DNA of 64,000 nt. It comes from Pseudoflavonifractor sp. An85 (GTDB lineage: Bacteria; Bacillota; Clostridia; Oscillospirales; Oscillospiraceae). The stretch is from assembly GCF_002161235.1 (NCBI RefSeq), contig NZ_NFHE01000002.1:62001-126000 (forward strand), given 5' to 3'. Below the pieces are notes generated by a model that saw only the letters and a program-made list of their open reading frames with translations, was not told the DNA's origin and did no database searches. Position numbers and translations under genes: made by a program. Below are positions 58,970 through 64,000 of this stretch, piece by piece (positions within the stretch are counted from its first letter, which is position 1; every line of letters starts with the position of its first letter).

Positions 58970-61279
58970 AGTAGGTTCTTCTCCTTTCAATGTACAGCAG
59001 GTGTTGTTACATACCGCTGGGGTATTCGATTGGGTGGGGCGAAAGCGGCGCAGCCGCAGGGCGTTGGTGACCACGCACACCGAGCTCAAACTCATGGCAG
59101 CTGAGGCCAGCATGGGGGAGAGCTGGAGGTGGAACAGGGGGAAGAACACCCCTGCAGCCACGGGAATACAGATGGCGTTGTAGCAAAAGGCCCAGAACAG
59201 GTTTTCCTTGATGTTGTGCAGGGTGGCTCGGGACAGGCGCACGGCGGTGACCGCGTCCAGCAAGTCGCTCTTCATCAGTACCAGGTCGGCGGAGTCCAGG
59301 GCAATGTCCGAGCCTGCCCCAATGGCAATGCCCACCTCGGCCCGGGCCAGAGCGGGGGCATCGTTGATGCCGTCGCCCACCATGGCCACTTGGTGTCCCT
59401 GGGCTTGGAGTTGTGAAATGTGGCCCTCTTTCTGGGTGGGGAGCACCTGGGCGATGACCTGAGAGACCCCCACCTCCTGGGCAATGGCCTGGGCGGTGGC
59501 GGGGTGGTCGCCGGTGAGCATCACCACCTCCAGCCCCAGCTTACGCAATTCAGACACCGCCTGGGCGCTGGTGGGTTTTACGGTGTCCGCCACTCCGATG
59601 ACACCCACCAGGGTGGTACCCTGGGCGAAGTACAGGGGGGTGTGGCCCTTTCCGGTCAGCTCATTGGTGCGCTGGGCCACAGGGGACAGGTCCACCCCCG
59701 CCTCTGCCATCATGGCCCCGTTGCCCGCCAGGAAGGGGAGACTCTGGAGGGTTCCGGTAACCCCCTTACCGTGGACGGCCTGGAAGTCTGCCACCTCTTG
59801 AAGGGGCAGATTTTGGGCCTGTGCGTGAGCCACAATGGCCTGACCCAGGGGGTGTTGGGAGGGGTGCTCCAGGCTGGCGGCAATGGTGAGCAGCTGATTC
59901 TCTGACAGCTGGCCCACCGGGTATACGCCGGTGACCTGAGGCTTGCCCTGGGTGATGGTACCCGTCTTATCCAGCACCATGCAGGTCACCTTGCCCAGCT
60001 GCTCCAGGGCCTGGGCAGACTTGATAAGAATGCCGTTTTGGGCGCCCACGCCGGTGCCTACCATAATGGCCACGGGGGTGGCAAGCCCCAGAGCGCAAGG
60101 GCAGGAAATCACCAGCACCGCCACGGCAGAGGTGAGGGCCTGGGCCACGGTGTGGCCGGTGACCAGCCATGCCACGGCGGTCACCAGGGCAATACCCATG
60201 ACCACGGGGACGAAGATACCAGCCACCCGATCTGCCAGCCGGGAGATGGGGGCTTTGGAGGAGGCGGCCTCCTCTACCAGGGCGATCATCTGGGACAGGG
60301 TGGTGTCCTGGCCCACCTGGGTGGCTCGGACGGTGAGCATACCGGCCCCGTTGAGACAGCCGGACATGACCCGGTCTCCCTCCCCCTTGTCCACAGGAAT
60401 GGACTCGCCGGTGAGGGGGGATTCGTCCACGCTGGACACCCCAGACACCACCACGCCGTCCACCGGAAGGGCAGAGCCGGGGCGAATGAGAAACAGGTCT
60501 CCCACCTGTACCTCCTGAGTGGGGATGGTCACCTCTTGGCCGTCCCGCAGCACCGTGGCGGTCTTGGGGCTCAGATCCATGAGCCGGGCAATGGCCTGGC
60601 CGGTCTTGCCCTTGGAGCGGGCCTCCAGGAACTTGCCCAGGGTAATGAGGGTGACGATCATAGCCGCCGACTCAAAGTACAGATCCATGGCGTACCGCTC
60701 CACCAGGGCGGTGTCTCCGTGGCCCAGCCCCCAGCCGATGGCGTACAGGGCGGCGATGCCGTAGAGGACAGCGGCGGAGGAGCCCACGGCAATGAGGGAA
60801 TCCATATTGGGGCTGCGATGCCACAGGGAGCGGAAGCCGTTGATGAAATAGGTCCGATTGATGATGAGAGAGGGCAGGGTGAGCAAAAACAGGGTGAGGG
60901 CATATACCATGGCATTATGCGTGCCGTGGAAAAAGTGGGGGATGGGCCAGCCCATCATGTGCCCCATGGACAGATAGAACAGGGGGAGCAGAAAGACCAG
61001 GGAGGAGAGGAAACGCACCTTCATGGACTTCTGGGCATCCGAGGCGGGAGCGGGTGTGGGAGCGGATTTCTCGCCCATCACCGTGGCCCCGTATCCAGCC
61101 TTGGCCACTGCCTCACAAATTTGCTGGGCGGTGAGGGGCTCTGCATAGGTCACCGACATGGAGTTGCCCAGCAGGTTTACCTGCACGTCCAGGACCCCTT
61201 CCAACCCCTTCACCGCCTTTTCCACATGGGCAGAACAGGCGGCGCAGGTCATGCCGGTAACGGAAAAGCGCTGTTTCAT
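58769..61279 (-). CDS. copA: Copper-exporting P1B-type ATPase with C-terminal CopZ-like domain
   Basis: 836 residues. N-terminal heavy-metal domain with GMTCAAC, eight membrane helices, the ion-binding CPC in ISCPCALGLATP, phosphorylation motif DKTGTITQGKP, and TGDHPATAQAIA and GDGINDAPALA hinge motifs. It pumps Cu(I) out. Unusually the C-terminus continues past the last helices through a Cys-containing linker (CNNTCC) into a second complete heavy-metal domain, MTQTIHIQGMMCPHC to the end. That domain starts with a methionine having its own GGAG, suggesting a fused or separately initiated CopZ chaperone. Operon with csoR, 13 bases apart. Confidence 0.95.
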   Translation of the reverse strand: MKQRFSVTGMTCAACSAHVEKAVKGLEGVLDVQVNLLGNSMSVTYAEPLTAQQICEAVAKAGYGATVMGEKSAPTPAPASDAQKSMKVRFLSSLVFLLPLFYLSMGHMMGWPIPHFFHGTHNAMVYALTLFLLTLPSLIINRTYFINGFRSLWHRSPNMDSLIAVGSSAAVLYGIAALYAIGWGLGHGDTALVERYAMDLYFESAAMIVTLITLGKFLEARSKGKTGQAIARLMDLSPKTATVLRDGQEVTIPTQEVQVGDLFLIRPGSALPVDGVVVSGVSSVDESPLTGESIPVDKGEGDRVMSGCLNGAGMLTVRATQVGQDTTLSQMIALVEEAASSKAPISRLADRVAGIFVPVVMGIALVTAVAWLVTGHTVAQALTSAVAVLVISCPCALGLATPVAIMVGTGVGAQNGILIKSAQALEQLGKVTCMVLDKTGTITQGKPQVTGVYPVGQLSENQLLTIAASLEHPSQHPLGQAIVAHAQAQNLPLQEVADFQAVHGKGVTGTLQSLPFLAGNGAMMAEAGVDLSPVAQRTNELTGKGHTPLYFAQGTTLVGVIGVADTVKPTSAQAVSELRKLGLEVVMLTGDHPATAQAIAQEVGVSQVIAQVLPTQKEGHISQLQAQGHQVAMVGDGINDAPALARAEVGIAIGAGSDIALDSADLVLMKSDLLDAVTAVRLSRATLHNIKENLFWAFCYNAICIPVAAGVFFPLFHLQLSPMLASAAMSLSSVCVVTNALRLRRFRPTQSNTPAVCNNTCCTLKGEEPTMTQTIHIQGMMCPHCVSHVTQALNAIPGVSAQVDLASGTATVTGDVSADTLKAAVEGAGYQVTAID

Positions 61280-61292
61280 GGCAAGGCCTCCT

Positions 61293-61553
61293 TTAGAGTA
61301 GCTTGCCCAGGGCGGCCACCAGCTCGTCCACCTTCTGAGCGCGCTCCTGGGGGGTGTCTGCCTGCTCCACGCAGTGCTTTAAGTGGGCGGTGAGCACCTC
61401 TTTGTTGGCCCGGCGCACCAGGGCGTCCACGGCTAAAAGCTGCTGGGAGATATCCATGCAGTAGCGGTCCTCTTCAATCATGGTCAAAATTCCGTCCAGT
61501 TGTCCACGGGCGGTTTTCAACAGGCGAGTCACGGTTTTGGCATCGGCCATCAT
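61293..61553 (-). CDS. csoR: CsoR-type copper-sensing repressor
   Basis: 86 residues, all-helical. The Cu(I) ligands Cys32, His57 and Cys61 have the same spacing as in M. tuberculosis CsoR (36, 61, 65). Copper binding releases the repressor from its operator, here the perfect palindrome at 61582-61598. Start is the first of two adjacent ATGs, with AAGGAGG upstream. First gene of the copper operon. Confidence 0.95.
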   Translation of the reverse strand: MMADAKTVTRLLKTARGQLDGILTMIEEDRYCMDISQQLLAVDALVRRANKEVLTAHLKHCVEQADTPQERAQKVDELVAALGKLL

Positions 61554-61581
61554 GACACATTCCTCCTTACACTTTGAATAA

Positions 61582-61632
61582 TACCCCCCTGGGGGGTAGG
61601 GTTATCCTAGCACAAAAGTAGGAGAAAGTCAA
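61582..61632 (-). promoter_or_regulatory. csoR-copA promoter and CsoR operator
   Basis: Minus strand TTGACT (61632-61627), 17-bp spacer, TAGGAT (61609-61604). Just downstream is the palindrome TACCCCCC-N-GGGGGGTA (61582-61598), a classic CsoR-type operator, located at the transcription start. Confidence 0.9.
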
Positions 61633-61633
61633 G

Positions 61634-61674
61634 AAAAAAACGGTGTCGCAAAAGGTACTCCTTTTGCGACACCG
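61634..61674 (-). terminator. Terminator of the thioesterase gene
   Basis: CGGTGTCGCAAAAGG (61641-61655) pairs with CCTTTTGCGACACCG (61660-61674); on the minus strand a T-run follows (61640-61634). Confidence 0.92.
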
Positions 61675-61681
61675 TGGAAGG

Positions 61682-62074
61682 TTAGCCCTCCAGCTTGCTC
61701 TGGGCCTTAGCCAGGAATTTCTCCCCGTTGATGATAAAACGCTCATGGGAGCCGGAACCGATCTCCCCGCGCTCGTCAAAGGCGCGGACCTGGAAGGTCA
61801 CTTTTCGGCCTTCCACACAGGTGACCACGCTCTCGGCCCATACCTTCATGCCCACAGGGGTGGCAGCGGAGTGAGCCACATCCAGGTGGGTGCCCACAGA
61901 GCCCTCGCCCTCATTCAAGTGGGGTGTCAGGGAGGTATAGGCGGCGTTTTCCATCAGGGCCACCATATGGGGAGTGGCAAACACGGGTACCAAACCAGAG
62001 CCGATGGCCGTGGCGGTGTTCTCGGTGGTGACAATGGTTTCGGCGCGGCCTTTCAAGCCGATTTCAATGGACAT
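61682..62074 (-). CDS. FlK-like hotdog thioesterase
   Basis: 130 residues of hotdog fold. VPVFATPHMVALMENAAY contains the Thr and Glu, and GTHLDVAHSAATPVG the His, of the FlK (fluoroacetyl-CoA thioesterase) triad. Most members act on other small acyl-CoAs or have unknown substrates, so specificity should not be assumed. AAGGAGG precedes the start. Monocistronic. Confidence 0.9.
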   Translation of the reverse strand: MSIEIGLKGRAETIVTTENTATAIGSGLVPVFATPHMVALMENAAYTSLTPHLNEGEGSVGTHLDVAHSAATPVGMKVWAESVVTCVEGRKVTFQVRAFDERGEIGSGSHERFIINGEKFLAKAQSKLEG

Positions 62075-62106
62075 GAGGGATTCCTCCTTGTGTAGTGTCT
62101 GGACCC

Positions 62107-62135
62107 AGTGTACTCGATTTTTGCCCTCTTGGCAA
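62107..62135 (-). promoter_or_regulatory. Promoter of the thioesterase gene
   Basis: Minus strand TTGCCA (62135-62130), 17-bp spacer, TACACT (62112-62107). Confidence 0.65.
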
Positions 62136-62166
62136 GAAAAATGAGCGGCGCCTTTCGGCGCCGCTC
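62136..62166 (-). terminator. potD terminator
   Basis: GAGCGGCGCC (62143-62152) pairs with GGCGCCGCTC (62157-62166), followed on the minus strand by CATTTTTC. The stem abuts the thioesterase promoter. Confidence 0.88.
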
Positions 62167-62179
62167 CAATCAGGTCAAA

Positions 62180-63301
62180 TTAAAGGCCAAGCTGAATCCA
62201 CAGATCGTTGTACAGAGTGCGGGTCTCCTCGGGGAGCACCACGTAGTTCTCGCACTTCTTGAGCACGTCGGTGGAGGGAGCCATGATGTTGTACAGCTCC
62301 ATGTCCAGCTCCTCGCCGTAGGTCTCCTTGTAGTACTCGGGGTATTTCTCCAGAGCCTCGGTGTTGGGAGAGGCGTACCAGATGTAGTCCATGTTGGCCA
62401 GAGAGGAGTCGGTGGAAGCCAGGAAGTTGATCCACTCTTCGGCCTCAGAGGTATGCTGGGCGTTCTTCAGAATGCACCAGGCATCCACAAACCAGTTGGC
62501 GCCCTCCTCGGGGAGCACATAAGCCAGATCGGGGTTGTTTTCATACATGGTCAGGTAGTCACCAGCGTAGTAGGTGGCGATGGCAGCGTTGCCCTGCTCC
62601 ATCTTGTTGAACACCTCGTCCATGACCTTGCCCTGGAAGATGCCACGCTTGGCAGCGTCGGCGATGAGCTCGTAAGCCTCGCGGATCTCGGTCTCGTTGG
62701 TGGTATTCACGGAGTAGCCCAGGTAAATGAGGGCATTGCCGAAGGCGTCCCGGGAGTTGTTGATGAGCAGGACGTTACCCTTGTTGGCATCGTCGTACAG
62801 GGAGGACCAGCTGGTGATCTCGCCGTCCACCATGGTCTTGTTGTAGATGATGCCCAGGGTACCCCAGGTGTAGGGTACGGTGTACTTGTTCTCGGGGTCA
62901 AAGGCCAGACCCTTGAACTCGTCGCCAATCTTCTCGTAGTTGGGGATGTTGTCGTAGTTCAGGGGCTGGAGCATGTCCTCCTCAATGAGCTGGGAGATCA
63001 TATAGTCGGAGGGGCAGATGACATCGTAGTTGGCGCCGCCGGTTTTCAGCAGGGAGTACAAAGACTCGTTGCTCTCGGCGGTCTGGTAGTTGACCTTGAT
63101 GCCGGTCTGCTCCTCGAATTTGGTAATCAGGCTCTCGTCGATATACTCGCCCCAGTTGCACACATTGAGCACCCGATTGCCGTCGGTCGAGGTGTTGTTA
63201 CCGGAGTTGCCGCTGTCGTCTACGCGCTCCACCGAGCAGGCGGTGAGGGACAGGCTGGCTGCCAGAGTGCAGGCCAGGGTCAAAGCAGTGAGTTTTTTCA
63301 A
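62180..63301 (-). CDS. potD: Polyamine ABC transporter substrate-binding lipoprotein PotD
   Basis: 373 residues if started at TTG 63301, which has GGAGG 9 bases upstream; a longer ORF start would hide the signal. The N-terminus is then LKKLTALTLACTLAASLSLTACS, a lipoprotein signal ending in a lipobox. The mature protein has the PotD/PotF pattern: LNVCNWGEYIDESLITKFEEQTGIKVNYQTAESNE and DYLTMYENNPDLAYVLPEEGANWFVDAWCILK. It captures spermidine or putrescine for PotABC. Lies 59 bases after potC. Confidence 0.92.
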   Translation of the reverse strand: MKKLTALTLACTLAASLSLTACSVERVDDSGNSGNNTSTDGNRVLNVCNWGEYIDESLITKFEEQTGIKVNYQTAESNESLYSLLKTGGANYDVICPSDYMISQLIEEDMLQPLNYDNIPNYEKIGDEFKGLAFDPENKYTVPYTWGTLGIIYNKTMVDGEITSWSSLYDDANKGNVLLINNSRDAFGNALIYLGYSVNTTNETEIREAYELIADAAKRGIFQGKVMDEVFNKMEQGNAAIATYYAGDYLTMYENNPDLAYVLPEEGANWFVDAWCILKNAQHTSEAEEWINFLASTDSSLANMDYIWYASPNTEALEKYPEYYKETYGEELDMELYNIMAPSTDVLKKCENYVVLPEETRTLYNDLWIQLGL

Positions 63302-63360
63302 TTGATCATTCCTCCAAACAAAAATATATTTACCCATGCCCTTTGGGGGCAGTGAGCGCC

Positions 63361-64000
63361 TCAATAGACCCGCTTGGCAGCGGCTTTTTCCGCCCGGGCT
63401 TCCCGGACGTTGACGATGATCAGCAGGGCCAGCACCACCACAAAGAGGATGGTGGATACGGCGTTGATCTCGGGGGTGACACCCTTCTTGGTCATGGAGT
63501 AGATCTGCATGGCCAGGGTGGAGGTGGCGGAGCCAGCGGTGAAGTAGGAGATGACGAAGTCATCCACACTCATGGTAAAGGCGATGAGGGCGCCGGAGAC
63601 AATACCGGGCATGATTTCCGGCAGGATGACCTTGAAGAAGGCCTGTCTCCAGGTGCAGCCCAAGTCCTGAGCGGCATCCACCAGATTTTTATCCATCTGC
63701 CGCAGTTTGGGAGCCACGGAGAGGATCACGTAGGGAATGTCGAAGGTAATGTGGGCGATGAGCAGGGTGCCAAAGCCCAGAGAGAGCTGGGGGAAGGTGA
63801 TGCGGTAGGTGGAGCCAAAGAAGTTCACCAGGAAGCGGTAGTTGGAAGCAAAGTAGTTCCAACCACCCAGCACCGCCACAAAGAACAGACACATGGCCAC
63901 ACCGGTGACGATGTCGGCGTTCATCATGGGAATGTTGTTGATGGTGAGCAGAGGCTCCCGGAACTTCCGGCGCATGGAGTACAGGCCAATGGCGCTGAGC
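63361..64000 (-). CDS. potC: Polyamine ABC transporter permease PotC, 3' part
   Basis: The frame is open to the window edge; 212 residues are visible. Membrane helices and the ABC-permease EAA loop DAAQDLGCTWRQAFFKVILPEIMPGI mark a PotC/YdcV-type subunit. It forms the translocation channel with PotB, energised by PotA. Those genes are probably beyond 64000. The C-terminus ends in a basic, Ala-rich tail. Confidence 0.92.
   Translation of the reverse strand, partial: LSAIGLYSMRRKFREPLLTINNIPMMNADIVTGVAMCLFFVAVLGGWNYFASNYRFLVNFFGSTYRITFPQLSLGFGTLLIAHITFDIPYVILSVAPKLRQMDKNLVDAAQDLGCTWRQAFFKVILPEIMPGIVSGALIAFTMSVDDFVISYFTAGSATSTLAMQIYSMTKKGVTPEINAVSTILFVVVLALLIIVNVREARAEKAAAKRVY

Overview
The window is about 57-60% G+C by eye, gene-dense, and carries Gram-positive hallmarks: T-box leaders, a B. 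subtilis-like rplGB/rpsL-rpsG-fusA-tuf order, ecfA1-ecfA2-ecfT-truA, ftsE-ftsX beside a CtpB-type protease, Mini-III RNase, RqcH and a ClpE-type zinc finger. Codon use, GTG/TTG starts and protein types (DUF5711, DUF4830, PadR-DUF1700-DUF4097) suggest a high-G+C Clostridia member, most likely Oscillospiraceae (Flavonifractor/Intestinimonas-like). The species assignment is inference. I see no rRNA, tRNA, CRISPR array or complete insertion sequence.

Layout. 1-7.0 kb: end of a cation P-type ATPase, small enzymes, a truncated GNAT acetyltransferase, an NSS amino-acid transporter and isocitrate dehydrogenase. 7.0-10.4 kb: an accessory island with an MmeI-like single-chain restriction-modification enzyme, whose target-recognition segment is visibly AT-richer than the rest, and an uncharacterised AT-rich partner gene. 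10.6-24.98 kb (all minus strand): ClpE-like unfoldase, CvpA, DUF5711, truA, the ECF vitamin-transport module, an rRNA-type methyltransferase, purF, pheT and pheS, with a Phe T-box in front of pheS. 25.3-30.2 kb: lipoprotein, alr, an orphan mazF, a possible small RNA, mrnC and rqcH. 30.2-36.8 kb: gltX and the translation operon ending in tuf. 36.8-41 kb: a structure-rich intergenic region with a duplicated tuf tail, mscS, rsuA, a PucR-type regulator and a MITE-like element. 41-45.2 kb: ftsE-ftsX-M23 hydrolase-ctp cell-wall module. 46.9-51.5 kb: Cys T-box with cysE-cysS, then recD2. 51.5-53.4 kb: PadR-controlled envelope operon. 53.4-57.9 kb: uracil permease behind a pyrBI-like leader peptide/terminator, ECF-type sigma/anti-sigma pair, lysA. 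57.9-64 kb: VTT membrane protein, csoR-copA(copZ) copper module, FlK-like thioesterase and part of a potCD polyamine transporter.

Most notable: (1) an intergenic RNA-like fold present twice (about 20988-21169 and 37064-37230), with differing stems that remain paired and identical loop and joining sequences; one copy sits between the purF promoter and a terminator-like hairpin. (2) A uracil-permease leader whose peptide ends inside the terminator, as in E. coli pyrBI. (3) The MmeI-like enzyme with a mosaic recognition domain plus unknown partner. (4) A CopA-CopZ fusion with an internal ribosome binding site and ATG. (5) A duplicated tuf tail around an inverted-repeat element. (6) A mazF in the usual alr neighbourhood with no recognisable antitoxin. 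Base-composition figures and structures were worked out by eye, not computed.
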